DNA of 64,000 bases from Maylandia zebra. Taxonomy: Eukaryota > Chordata > Actinopteri > Cichliformes > Cichlidae. The stretch is taken from contig NC_135186.1 in assembly GCF_041146795.1 (NCBI RefSeq), positions 37,554,354 to 37,618,353 on the forward strand, given 5' to 3'. This document shows positions 38,847-51,900 of the stretch, piece after piece (positions within the stretch are counted from its first letter, which is position 1; every line of letters begins with the position of its first letter). Under the pieces are notes generated by a model, which worked only from the letters and a program-made list of their open reading frames with translations, searched no databases and had not been told where the DNA came from. The position numbers and the translations under genes are program-made.

Positions 38847-38942
38847 TGTGTCCCAGCGACCGCACACTTCGTAGTACCCGCACTTCACGGGCTACGTGAA
38901 GTGCGGGTACTACGAAGTGTGCGGTCGCTGAATTGGGACACA
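38847..38942. mobile_element. Foldback hairpin element
   Basis: Arms 38855-38889 and 38895-38929 are perfect 35-base inverted repeats around a 5-base loop. The hairpin is bounded by TGTGTCCC on the left and GGGACACA on the right. The arm sequence GCGACCGCAC is shared with the ends of the larger element at 38978-40686, so this looks like a compact relative of it. Confidence 0.85.
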
Positions 38943-38977
38943 TCTTGTGTCCTCCACTGTGTGTGGCACTCAATGGC

Positions 38978-40686
38978 TGTGTCCCAATTCAGCGACCGCA
39001 CGCTTCGAGTACGCATTTTGAGACCTATTACGTCACAGCGACGCGAGGACGGCTGTCCCAATCCGAAGCGTACTCCAAATGCGCCGTCGATTTCCCCAAA
39101 TATCAAGCGTGGTCCGGTACACGCTTCGTGGTCCCACAATTCATAGCGTGGCAGTGGGTGTGGATAATTTTGCCGCAAAATACGGCAGAAGGGAGCGGCC
39201 AAGAGTGAACTGTCAAAGTACTGAATATGACGTCACTTATTTATGTGCGAATGTTTAATAATGAAGAACATTAAAACATTCCTGTTGGCCACATGTCGGC
39301 AAAGTTATGTGACATTAGTGACGTTTGTGCTAACTTGGTTTTAAAGCCTTTACTTAAAAATATCCACCATTCAATAGTCGACCTTAATCTTACAGAGAAT
39401 GTGGTGATTTGATGGATAATTAAAGTCCGTCATATATCCACAAACACAACAAGCTGAAAGTCAGTGATGCTGCTCGGTTTGCAGTCCTGAACATCACGGC
39501 ACAAGCAGGATTCTCTCTGATTGTGGAATAAAAGTATGAACGTGTGTTTATAAGTTACACTTGTGTTTGAATCCTGCAGCTTATCACACATTTGATGTCC
39601 ATGTGTGACGACTGCAAGTGTCCAGAGTGAGGACAGACTGAGGGACCCACTGCTGCACATCATCTGTGAGGCTTTGCAGCCCTGATGATCCACCAGGACA
39701 AACTCAGCAGTGTGTGAGGAAGAGGAGGAGGAAGAGCCAGCAGCAGCTGACAGATGGAGAGAATAGACAGACTGTTCCCTGTTTGTGAAGGACTGCTAGG
39801 AAAGTTTAACATAACTGTCTGTGCTGAATCAGTCTTATTAGGTAATGTTCAAATAATGTGATCATCCCAGTGTTTCCAGTGTGGGAGAAAGTACTCAGAG
39901 TACTCAGGGCCTTCAAGCTACACACTATGAAAGGCAGCAACAAGTTTAATGTTCAGAAACCTAAAGTCTGTATCAGCAGCAGGATGGAGCTAAAATAAAT
40001 GTTGGTTTCAGTTCTATGAAGCTTTGAGTATTTTGGATCAGTAGCTGCTGTGTTTGTTGCATCATATTGCTGTAACTGTTTATATGCTTTATATATTCTG
40101 AGCTAAGTTGATCTATAGTGTTACATCATATTCTATAAGGATGTTATGTGTTTGTAGACTTTCTGCCCAGTTTGACCCATTTAGCAGACGTCAGCCTGTT
40201 TAAAGCTCTGATGTCTATTCTGTGTGACTTACAGCAGTTATGACATGGTCTGATTTTCTCACCCAATAAAGGAATATTTCATGTATCAGTCGACTCTTCA
40301 TTCTATCAGACACAGTTATCACAGCTCCTACATTTGCTTTTACACATGTATGTAAGCATTGAGCCACATTTAGTACCAACATATTAAAAGAATAATATGT
40401 CTCTTATGTATAACACATCTGTATATGCACTGTCACAGATACTTGTGTTTGAGTGAAGATTTAAGGTGACAGGAAACACAAATAACTGCAACTTGAATCT
40501 TTGACCCAGAGTTCAAGCTCACTGCTGTAATATATCCTGTAAAATCTCTCTCATAATAATCTGACAATAAATATAATATTGTCCATATTATATTTACATT
40601 ACCAAAGTGAGATGATTTTAGTCTCATGAACATCATCAGCTGTTCTGCGCGTACTCTGAAGCGTGCGGTCGCTAAATTGGGACACA
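38978..40686. mobile_element. Non-autonomous DNA element with about 37-bp inverted ends
   Basis: The left end, from 38978, reads TGTGTCCCAATTCAGCGACC; the right end, reversed from 40686, reads TGTGTCCCAATTTAGCGACC, and similarity continues through GCACGCTTC and AGTACGC. No coding content is seen across 1.7 kb. A target-site duplication is not clear, so the superfamily is left open. Confidence 0.75.
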
Positions 40687-41437
40687 GGCACTGAAGCCGT
40701 CACACTGAAGCATTCTGGGAGTTTCGTGAATGTGGAAATAAGCACAACAGCTGTTATACCTGAGAACATAAAACGCAGCAAACTAAGTTATTGATAACGC
40801 TGCTGATTACATCACCGGCCTCTGAGGCAAGGACGCCCGCTGCCTCACCTGCCCTTGTTTCACAGGTGGGAGGGACTAAGACGCCAGGAGTCGAGGACGG
40901 GCACTTGAGCGTGGCGCCACCTCCAGGCTGTAAGCTCCACTGCTGACAAAGACACAGACGCTTCTTCAGAGTGAGATTTGATTTATGTTCTTTCATTGAA
41001 AATTAACAATTTTAAATAAAGTTACTTTAACATTTCATTAATCAAACGAAGAAAAAAACGGAGGTGATGATGTGTAACTGTGATTTAAACGCTCGAGCAA
41101 CATTTGAACAGTTTGTCACGTCGGCTCGGTCTGGTTTTCCTCGCTCGCCTCAAATCCCTGAGACTGAAGTCAGAGCCGAGCTGAAAAACTGCAAACCAAA
41201 CAGTAATACAGATGTAGTCAACATCCACAGATCAGTCCTGTGTGAAATATTAAGAACATACAGTGACGTGTGTCACGGTCGCACTCATAGTTTAACTGAT
41301 TTACATCAACAACAGTAGAATTGAGGATTGAGGCATAATTTAAGGAAAGCACCTGGTTACAGCTTCATTGCAGAAGCACACAGTTCATCAACGAGCACCA
41401 CAGTAACAAAGGACCTCAGCCTTTAGGTCGTCACAAT
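40687..41437. other. Intergenic between repeats and dnmt3b 3' end
   Basis: No coding exon or classifiable repeat seen. Confidence 0.4.
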
Positions 41438-42161
41438 TTTATTGGAGGTAGAGTCTAAACACAGCTGAGCACACAGCTGAGCACACACTGGGTTCCCGGC
41501 CTGTGTTTGAGTTTGAAATGCATGACTTCATAGTTTTTAAAAAAGGAGTAAAAAAGGTGATAAATAAAGAGCTGACATGTCCTCAGCTCTGCTGATGCCA
41601 GAGTGTCTGACACAGGTAACCTTAGACGCAGGTGTCAGATTCCTGCTCCCAGACACTGTTCAAGTGTCGCTGAATTTATTCAGCAACTTTCTTTTGCTCT
41701 GATTTATGTTTAAGTAAAAAAAAATAATCTGTTTTTCTCCTGGAAACAAGAAACATGATTAAAAATAGTTTTTCTAATTATCCTTCGCCACCAGGGGGCA
41801 GCGTGCTGACACTTTCAGTACTTCCTTTCAGCCCGTCCTCATGGCCTTTTTCACTCAATAAAGCTTACGCTTACTCACTGCACCATCTTGTGGTATGAAG
41901 TGGTATTACCTGAAAGTACACCTGGAATTAATTGAACCCAAATTTTAAAATGAATGAACCTGCAGAGGGCTCATTTGAACTGTATTAAAAGGTTTAAATT
42001 AGTTTGAAAAACATTGTTGTGCTGCTGAATCTCTCCAGCAGTGAAAGGTTCATCCATCAGCGTCGTCCTCAGGTGAGAAACCGCAGATACCTGCGCACAG
42101 ACTGACACGTCAGCACTGTGTCGCTGATCAAATGACCACATCTGAACGGTAGCGCCTCCTC
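41438..42161 (-). other. dnmt3b: Probable dnmt3b 3' untranslated region
   Basis: AATAAA in minus sense at 41438-41443 is the most distal good poly(A) signal after the stop codon; a nearer one is at 41675-41680. The 3' UTR would be about 0.5-0.75 kb. Confidence 0.45.
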
Positions 42162-45100
42162 CTAACTCGACAGCTGCTGCTCTGCAGGGGCACTGGAGGA
42201 CTGTGAGGAGGGGGAGGAGGAGGTGGTGGCAGCTGTGGTTAGAGGAGATAAGTCCTCACAGGTGAAGTAGTCCTTCAGGGGGGCCAAGAGGTGACGGACG
42301 ACGGGGACACACCACGCCTTCCCGAGCACCTTCTGCCGCTGCTGCCGGTTCATGTCCCGCACATCGGTGTAATGTTTAGGGAACCCGAAGACTCTGCAGG
42401 GAGGAAGGAGGACACCTTTAATAATCCACCCATCTAACAGGACAACACTGCTCGTGGCTCAGATAAAAACTCAGTGGATCCACAGAAATCAGCCCACAGG
42501 CTGTTAGAGACGAGTGGACGAGAGACGTTACAACCCTTCAGCCTGCTACCTTTCCAGCTCCGTGATCCACAGTTTGTCCTCTTTGCCGTTGTAGAGGACG
42601 GGAAGCTTGTTGACATTTTTTCCTTGTTTCAGGGAGTTCGCATTGGTGGTGATCGTCCTCACCTTACACATCTGGAACACAAGCATGAGAAGATCATGTG
42701 GCCGAGCAGCTGTGGACGGATCACAGCGAGGAGAAGATTCAGTCACTCACCGTGGCCTTTCTGCCCAGCTCCAAGCACTCCTGCAGGTCCAGCTTGTCGC
42801 TCTGGGTGGCTACGATGGGCCTGCGGGTGAAAAATAAAACTTTATTTAAAGCGCTTATCCGGCAACGCATTTGAACTTTTTTCCCCTTTTGGCCTTGGAG
42901 AATCTCAGTACCGTATTTTCACGACCATAAGGCGCACTTAAAAGTCTTAGATTTTCTTCAAAAAGTGCGGCGCGCCCTATAGCGCGGTGCGCCCTGTGTG
43001 TTGTAAGGAGGACGTAGTAGAGAACACCATGAGAACGCTAAAGGGTGAAGTGTGGGCGTTGATCGTATATACCGGGACAATCGCACATACCTGTATAAAA
43101 GAACAGGTATGTGCATTATGCAGGACATCGTTGTTTTAACAACCATGAAAATGGCAAAGAGACACGCTTACGAAGCACAGTTTAAACTGAAGGCCATCAG
43201 CTACGCGGAGGAACATGGAAATCGAGCAGCGGCGAGAGAATTTAAGATAAACGAATCGATGGTTCGCAAATGGAGGAAGCTGGAAAACAAGCTCCGGCAG
43301 GTCAAGAAAACGCAGCTGAGTTTCCGCGGACATAAGGCGAGGTGGCCCGAGTTGGAGGAAAGACTCGAGCAGTGGATCATCGAGCAAAGAACGAGTGGGA
43401 GAAGCGTTTCGACTTCACCATTCGGCTAAAAGCAGTTTCACTAGCTGAAGAGATGAACATTGAACATTTCCGAGGAGGTCCGTCTTGGTGCTTTCGTTTC
43501 ATGAAACGGTGCCATTTTTCCATCCGGACCAGGACTACGGTAGCGCAGCAACTTCCAGCGGATTATAAGGAAAAGCTGGCCATCTTCCGCTCCTACTGCA
43601 GCAAACACATCGCCGACAAACACATCCAGCCCAGCCACATCACAAACATGGACGAGGTCCCGCTCACTTTTGACATCCCGGTGAGTCACACTGTGGAGAA
43701 GAAGGGGACCAGCACGGTAGCGATACGCACAACGGGGCACGAAAAGTCTTCTTTTACTGTTGTGCTTGGCTGCCATGCTAATGGACAGAAACTGCCGCCT
43801 ATGGTGATTTTTAAGCGAAAGACTTTGCCTAAAGAGAAGTTTCCAGCAGGAATCATCATTAAGGCAAATGAAAAGGGCTGGATGGATGAGGAAATGATGA
43901 AAGAGTGGCTGAGGGAGGTGTATGTAAGGAGACCAGGTGGTTTTTTCCACGCAGTTTCACTAAGAGTGGAAGGCAGCGCCGGGCGAGTTACGCCACAATT
44001 TGCCAATGGATTGTAGATGCTTGGGCTAACATGTCTGCTGGCACTGTTGTTCGAGCTTTCGCAAAAGCCGGCATCGTTTCCGAGGAGCCGCACGGCACGG
44101 AAAGTGACTCTGACAGTGAAGACAGTGAACCTGGCATGTTTGATGGAGATTTAGCGCAGCTGTTCAGACACAGAGGATGAGGACTTCGATGGGTTTGATT
44201 GATGATAAAAATGTGAGTACCAAACTTCGTTTTGCTCCTGCTTTATTTTTAAATACGCACACTTGTATGCTTGTGTGTTGTTGATGATGACGATTACTGG
44301 TAATAAAAATGTGAGTAAGGTACCGAACTCAGGTTTGCTCCCGCTTTATTTTTAAATACTCATACGGTACTTGTATGCGCCCTATGGTCCAGTGCGCCTT
44401 ATGTGTGTGTTAAATACAGTAAGGGGACACATAACTGAGACTGCGCCTTTTAGCACAGTGCGTCTTATGGTCGTGAAAATACGGTATTTGCTCTTATTTT
44501 GAAAGTTTCGTTGCTGCTAACCGCCACAGCCCTTCCTGTCTGCTTGGGTCGCTGTGGCCGTCCCAGAGCCGGCGTCGCTCGCAAAAGACAAACTTTTCCA
44601 TCGGAAAACTTTTGTCTTCCTGGAATGAGGAAACGTGCACTCACAGAGCTCACCGGGCGTTTCCCTCTAACGATCTTTGCTTCAGATTTAATCACAGCGA
44701 TTCATTAAAAGCTGCCGTCCTCTGCAGCTCCAGCTCAGCACAAACCCCACAATTCATGGAGGCCGCACTTCCAAAGAGGAAACTCCACGAAAACATGAAA
44801 TATCCGACTAATATTAAAAAGATGCTAAAGCTCACGTACCTCCTCATTCCCGGGATGTTTCCCCAGAAGTAGCGAGCTCTGCGGGCCGGAGTTACGTGCA
44901 TGGCGTCCACCATCACCGGGTTACACTGACGGGAAAACAAGACACAGTTTACACCTCGTCAGTTTAACTAAGGAAGCACACAGGAAGAGGAAGAGCAGAG
45001 GGTTATGGATCCAAACGGAAGTGAGTGCGTGCAGACCTCCAGGAAGCGGCAGATGCTGATTTTGTTGCAGGTGTTCATGGCGACCGTGTTCTCGTACAGC

Positions 45101-45930
45101 CAGAAGAACGGCCGCGGGTCGTCCTCTTTGGGCTTCAGCCACTGAAGGATGCGGTAGTAATCAAAGAAAAGCCTCCCGGTGCCCTCTGCAGGAGGGAAGT
45201 GACACAGGAACACCAACAATAACCTTTAGACCACTGACACCTGTGTGACCGGACGAGCTGCAGAAACCTACCGTAGAGGCCTTTCCTTAACGGGTTGACG
45301 ATGGAGAGGTCGTTACAGGGGCTGCCGCCGATGAGCAGGTCAAAAGGTCCCCACTGCTTGAGCTGGAGGAGCAAAGAAGACGTGGTGAGAAAAGGGGGCG
45401 GGGCTTCACCGCAGCACTTTCTATATTCTGACCCGTCAAACACACTCAGTCAAATCTTCTGTCTCAGCTCAGAAAAACAAACTGGAGACGCCCTCTCAGT
45501 CTGTCCGCCACGTTGGTCTCCTGCTCGCACGGATACGTACCGCTGTGGAGACGCCAAAATAAAACAGAGCGCGTCCTCATTTGTGGAAAGAGGAATTACG
45601 AAGGACATACGCGTTCCTGAGTGATGTGCCGCACGTCTCCGATGTGGACGATCTTCCCGTCGTGGTTGACGGTGGCAACGGCGACCGAATCCTCGCAAAC
45701 CTCAGAGGCGACGTATTTGTCTATTTTGATGCCCAGGACCTTGAGCACGTAGAAACCTGTCGGGACGCGGAGAAAAGAAGGGGCTGTGTGGAAAAGCAGG
45801 AGCGTATGGCCGTTTCACAGGAGCAGAAGGGCAGGTAAAGCTCACCTGTGCCGATGCCGTCGAACAGCGACAGGACTCTGACGGGTCGGCGGAGGTTTGC
45901 AGGGATGGACGGGTAGACGCGGTGAGGCTC
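42162..45930 (-). other. dnmt3b: dnmt3b methyltransferase-domain exons (18-25)
   Basis: Motif I is [10 protein letters not shown] (45846-45930). The catalytic Cys of GGSPCNDLS, near residue 1344, is in 45272-45362. The ENV motif reads YENTVAM in 45037-45185: the catalytic Glu is kept but Val is Thr. [14 protein letters not shown] (44840-44925) is intact. The loop NSLKQGKN (42550-42671) has Asn where DNMT3A has Arg882. The last exon carries GFPKHYTDV and [20 protein letters not shown]. After FTCE, where human DNMT3B ends, about 30 Ser/Thr/Gln-rich residues are added. The domain looks catalytically competent. Confidence 0.9.
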
Positions 45931-48900
45931 CTGCAACAAGAAAAACAGCATCACACAAGAGCCGGCGTGATTTCTGACGAGACAACAGGAAGTCACACCT
46001 GACGCACAACACGGGGTGCTCCGATGTAAAAAAGTGTAAGTGAGTGGATCTGATGCCGACACCAACATTTTATTTCTAATTTCTATTTATCTTGAAGAGA
46101 ATTAAAGTAAATGCGTCACCAACATAGTTTAAACCTCTACACAAACACACATAAAACCACAGAAGCACAGAACTCCTGATCCTGCTGCCACTGATGACTG
46201 CAGTTCACCACGTGGCCACAGGGGTCACTAGCTGTGACAGAGGGCTGCAAGGAGCTGTGTGCCGCTGCTGGCACGTCCTCTCATTTTAGTGTTCAAGTAG
46301 AAAACAAAGCTGTTTTGTTTTTTTATTTCAAAACTGCAGACATGAGCACGTTTCCCTCTGAACTCACTGAACTACCAAATAGCCCGTCCTCTGTCCTGCA
46401 TTTTGTTCGTATGTAAAACACAAACGCACACTTTAGTGTTCACGTGAGTTTGTGACGCTAACACAGCCGATCCCTCAGCATGTTTGTGCTCATGTTGCCT
46501 TCATATTCAATCATTTTTGAAGATTTTAATATTGCACAACAAACAAATCGTCCCTAACAGAAACGTCACCTCAAGGGACAGACGGCGTTATATTTCTACG
46601 GGCTGCGAGTTCGGCCCGCTGCGCTAAGCAAGCATTACTTTGACAACTGTCGGGAATAAAAATGAACTTTCTGCCACGATATGGACGAAAGAATCTGCTG
46701 TGCGAGTACCTGAGAAAACCTTTGTGTGGGAGCTACAGTTACAAAAAGGGTTACGCAACACTCTTACTTTGCAGGTTCCCTTCACACAACTAAAAGAAAG
46801 TCATGAGTAAAACTGCTTGTAGGTCTTGTAGCTTATTTGTGAGAATCAGAGTCTAACCCAGCGTATGCAATAATGTGGATATTTAAAGATGCCTGCAAAT
46901 TTACACTTATGGATAATTTGCAGGGGGCAAGAAGGTCCTGAGTTCAGTTCCTCCATCGGGGTCTTTCTGGGTGGAGTTCGCATGTTCTCCCCGTGTTTGT
47001 GTGGGTTCTCTCCAGCTTCCTCCCACAGTCCACAGACATGCAGTTAGTTGGGATAGGTGGAAACACTAAATCACACCGTAGGTGTGAATGTGAGCGCGAA
47101 CGGTTGTCTGTGTGCCCTGCCACGGACAGGAGGCGTGTCCAGGGTGTACCCCGCCTCCTGCCTTAAGACAGCTGGGATAGCCTGCAGCGCACGCCGCAAC
47201 CCTGAGAAGGTTACGTGGAAGCAAATGGACGGATAATTTTTTAGTAACGCTGTTAGTCTCCAAGCAACTGCAATGATCAGATACCCTGGGGGAGTTTAAG
47301 TCCATGTTAAAGGAAGTTCTTTTGTTTTCAATGTCGCTCTTAATTTGATGTGTTGTCAGATTTTCACGTGTTCGTACAGGATATTTTATTTGTTTTAATG
47401 TTATATACTTATGTGCTACATGTATTTGACTTTTGTTGCCATGGTGGCAGGAAATTAGATCTCAATGAGATTTTACCTGGATAATTGAATAAAGGACTAA
47501 TAGAATCAGCACCTTTGAGGGCTTCCTGCACACAGATCTTTACCAAGGCTGGTTTTCCACTCACAAACTCCATGCCGCTGTCATTGGTGAAAAACTCCTG
47601 CACGCGGATGCTCCAGTCCTCTCTGGGGATCAGCGCTCTGTGGGGTCTGTGAGCCTGACACAGGTAGCAGATCCACGGGTCCTCCAGCTTCAGCGAATCA
47701 AACGTTCCTGGCCCGACGAGGATGTTCAGACAGTCCTCGCAGTAAGACCTGAGGACGGAGAACAGAGGTTAAGAACGGAGAACGTGCTGGCACATGCGGC
47801 CGAAACACTGAAAGAAGCTGAGAACCTGCAGCAGCCATCGTTGCCACACAGCAGGACGTCCATCCCGTAGCAGCAGATGGTGCAGTAGGACTGATATCCA
47901 TCGCCGTCGTAACGATATAAGGTTTCTGTGAAGTTATCCTGCAGGCACACAGACACCATCACAGCCAGCTGCTCAGGAGGAGCTTGGACGTTTCGAACAA
48001 CACACAGAAACAAAGGAAAACATCTGCTCAGTTCTTTAAAAGCTCTGCAGGATTCCTGTTTCTGCGTTAGGTCTACGCTGCAACCCGACACCACAAACTG
48101 CAGCAGCGTCCATGCAGCTTTAAACTGCGCGTGCTGATGGATGCACGGGTCCTTCCTCACGACTATCAGGGAGTCGAGCACCAAGCCTGAGAGCAGCTCC
48201 TCACCTTACACTTCAGGCACAGGCCGCCTTTAAACAGAGGGTGGAAGATCTCAATGTTGTCCGTCCCACAGCACAGACAGTACCCTGCAAACAGCACACG
48301 ATCAAACACACGAGCGTATACACGCAAAGATTCCAGGCATGCAGCGCTGCACACTCACCCTCGATGTCCAGCTTCATGTCCACGATCGTGCTGATGATCG
48401 TCTCTGAAAGGAGCAGTGAGAGAGAGTGAGCCACGTTCACACCTGCTCAGGTGAGAGCTGACAGCGGAGGCTAACAGCTGCATCGCTAACAGCCGCCGAG
48501 CGTTACCTCTGTGCTTCTGGTCGGGCTGTGCGTAGGAGGCGGTCGGCTTGTTGACCTTGTTGTGGAGTTTGGTGTAGATCTTCTTCTTGCTCGGCATCCA
48601 ATCAGACGACACGTCATCGTTCAGCTCGCCTCGCTTCTTATGAGCCTTCCTTCCTCTCCATCCCGTCTTACTCTTCCCCTTTCCTCGCCACTCCTCCTCC
48701 TCCTCCTCCTCCTCTTCTTCCTCCTCCTCCTCCTCTTCCTCCTTCTTCCCCTGTCTCCCCATCTTTGACCCTCCTCCTCGAGCTTCCTTCTCCTTCCGTG
48801 CTTTGGGGCCGTGCTCCGCAGGATGACCTTCCTTTTTGTTTGCCGTTGCTGGCTTTGAGGCCTTCCTGATGGAGCTGCAGGACAGCCTCTTCAGGCACAC

Positions 48901-51900
48901 CTCCACATCTTTCAGGTTGATGCTGGAGGAGTCAGGAGAAGAGGAGGCTTTATGGGGGAGCTTCTTCATCACCCTCGACCACCAGTCTGCAGAGGGAAAT
49001 CAAACATGTGATCAAAATACATCATAAATAAGACGGAGCACGTCAAGTCTGTCCTACTCTGAGCTCCTCCTGTACGACCCCTGACCCCGCCTCCACGACT
49101 GACACAGAAACAGGCGTTCACAGGTGAGCCACACCGTGACTCCGACTCAGTCAGGCAGGTAGTATCAATGTTCTTACCGTTCTTTGGAGCGTTGGGCTGA
49201 AATCCTTCAGGCCCCGACGGCTGGAAGCCTCCCGACGCCCAGTCCAACATCTGCTTCAGCAGCTCCTCTCTGCCCTTTGGAGGAGGAGCGAACTGCTTCT
49301 TACAGCGCCGAGCCGCCTCCTGGTGCAGAGGAAGGAGGACGTGTCACATACGAGCACACAGACTTTAGTTTAGCAAAACATATTTAAAAGAACATAGTAA
49401 GAACTCAGAATAATCTCAGGTTCCGTGAAGTTTTGACCTGTTCTTTACAAAACGAGTCCAGGACTCTTCAACTCCAGTATTTCTCCTGTTTGAACAAACA
49501 CACCTGCAGGGACAGGTACACGGCCTCCTGGTAGGTGTTCAGGATGTTGAAGGAGTCGGCACAAAAGTTCTGGGTGAACGCAGCGAAAGGTTTGAGATCC
49601 TGCAAACTGACCTGGGATCAGAGAGAAGGAAAACATCCATCCACCGCGGGCCGATCGGCACAGGAGAAAAGCACAAATACAGATTTTACTAATAATTTAA
49701 AGCAGAAGACAAAGAAACGACCGTCTGATCACGTCTGCAGAGGAAAGGACTCAAACTCAGGGCATGCACGCACAAACGCACACACACAACCCCGTTCAGC
49801 TATCTTAGTGAGGACCTTCATTGACATAATGCTTTCTCTAGCCGCTTATCAAACCTGACCATAGCCTAACTGTACCCCTGACACTAAAACCACATTTTGA
49901 GCCTCAAAAAGGCTTCAAACTTGTGACGACCGTGTGTGTGTGTGTGTGTGTGTGTGTCCCCACAAAGATAGCTAGACAGGAACACACACACACACACACC
50001 CCTCATATTTGACAGGAGGGGCTCTCTAACAGCAAATCATTTCTCTTCTTAATCAAACATAATGAGTCTAACGTGACTGAGAAAACTCAGGAGAGAGAGA
50101 GAGAGAGAGAGAGGAGGTGAAGCGGGACGTCAGGTGACTGTGTGTCAACAGCTGTGATTGGATGTCCCGAGAGGACGAGCGAGGGACTCAAATGAGTATA
50201 GAAAGGGGCCCAGGAAGCTCCAGGTTGGTACTTCCACTGTGATTGGCTCTGGGGGCACCAGAGGAGATGCTGACACTGAACTCTGGTTGGATCTATGACC
50301 AGCTTTGTTCTGCTTGAATTTACAGTATCAATTCAGCAGGATTTGTCTCCCTGTTTCTTTATCAGAGGAGGACCGTCGGACGTCTTCATCAGTCAAGCTC
50401 TGCCCTGCGCTCTGGGTACGACTCACTGGATCAGAGCCTGGACTAAACAGAGAGCTGATCCACACTTCCTGGTTCCACAGGTCGACAGCATGGTGCGACT
50501 CACCTGTGAGGACGTCTTTTGTCCGTACCACTCCACCAGCGTCTTCCCTGGCGGTGGAGTTTCTCCTCTGCACGGCAGGACGACGGCCGGCCACAGCGCC
50601 GAGCTCCCAGCGTAACCCCAGACCAGCTCCCCCTTCAGGACAAAACACACACAGATGTGTTCACGCGAAACACTAAGTTTCTGTTGCCATAGCGACCAAT
50701 GTGTGAGCAGGTGATTTCACAGTAAGCTAAACTGAGTCGACACCAGCAAACACACTTTGCCATCGCTGCCTTCAACAAACGCACGCCGAGTTTCACATTT
50801 TTGTACAAGACGCTGCAAAATAAGAAACTGCCACGGTGTGAAAGCGCTGAAACTTTCTGATGTCCTTAAACGCATCGTTTCATGTGACCGCCGCCTCCAA
50901 ACTCAGCTTTCTGTTATTTGTTACCAACAAACTCAAACTGTCCCTGATTGAGAAGAAAAGTTTGGTGCTTGGCTGTTCAGCTGAAATGTTGTGCAGATGC
51001 GTCACACGACGGCTGCAGTGACACATCACTCATGAACACAGTAAACACAGACAGTGCTGCTAGTTAGCAGCTGGTGTGAAATGCCTTACAGGTGATTGTT
51101 CCCGCGCCGATGCTACTCGGGTCGGCGTGGCTGCCGAATCCTCGTCATCGCTGCTCATGACAAAATCAGACTTGGCCTGACGATTTCTGTGACCTGCAAA
51201 CGAGACGAGAAGCGGCTGAAGCAGCTCAGCGAACAAATACAAACAGAAACGGCCCTTTCTTATTGCACCGGTGTGACATTTCTTACTGTGCAGCTGCCTC
51301 AGTCTGTCAGCCCGACACATTCTGGAAGCTTCTGTAACATCCACCACATCTGGATAAAAACAGGACACGCAGTCACTGATTAACATCAACGAGGCGTCAC
51401 ATCAACTTCGTGTCAGAGCTGCAAACTCCGGCGTCAGTCCTACCGGAGGAGTTTTCTGTGTCGCCCGACTCCTCCGTGCTGCTGTATTCCCTGGAACGCA
51501 CAGGTGGTCTGGATTTGGTCCAGTCGCTGTCCTCCGATGAGCTCAGTTTGTCCACTTCCTGTTTCCTCTCATTATCGTGAGCTGTCTGGTGACGGACGGG
51601 TATCTTCCTCCTGCGGTTGTTGGGTCTTCTCGCCCACATCCCCGGTTCAGGCAAAGCTTTGGAGGCTTCTCCGCTGTCAGGAAAAGTCTTGGGGATGTTC
51701 GACACCTTGGGATTAAAGCAAAGACAGAAAAAAGGGAAATTATTTATCCCTTCCCACCTGGGTCGTGTGGGCCACTCACATGGCTTTGACCTCTCACCTT
51801 AGCAAACACCTGGGTCCGGTGCAGCGAGCTCGGCAGGGCCAGGAGGGTCAAAATGAGCCTGCGCAGCGTCGAGCCGGGGCTGACTTCGCTCACCATCTGC

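Larger units (their letters stand above)
49504..50632 (-). other. dnmt3b: dnmt3b PWWP-domain exons (10-11)
   Basis: Exon 50504-50632 encodes [18 protein letters not shown] and [14 protein letters not shown]; exon 49504-49611 encodes [16 protein letters not shown] and [14 protein letters not shown]. This matches the DNMT3 PWWP fold, which binds H3K36-methylated nucleosomes. The signature SWWP of mammals reads ALWP, and the insert between the strands differs ([10 protein letters not shown]). Confidence 0.85.
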
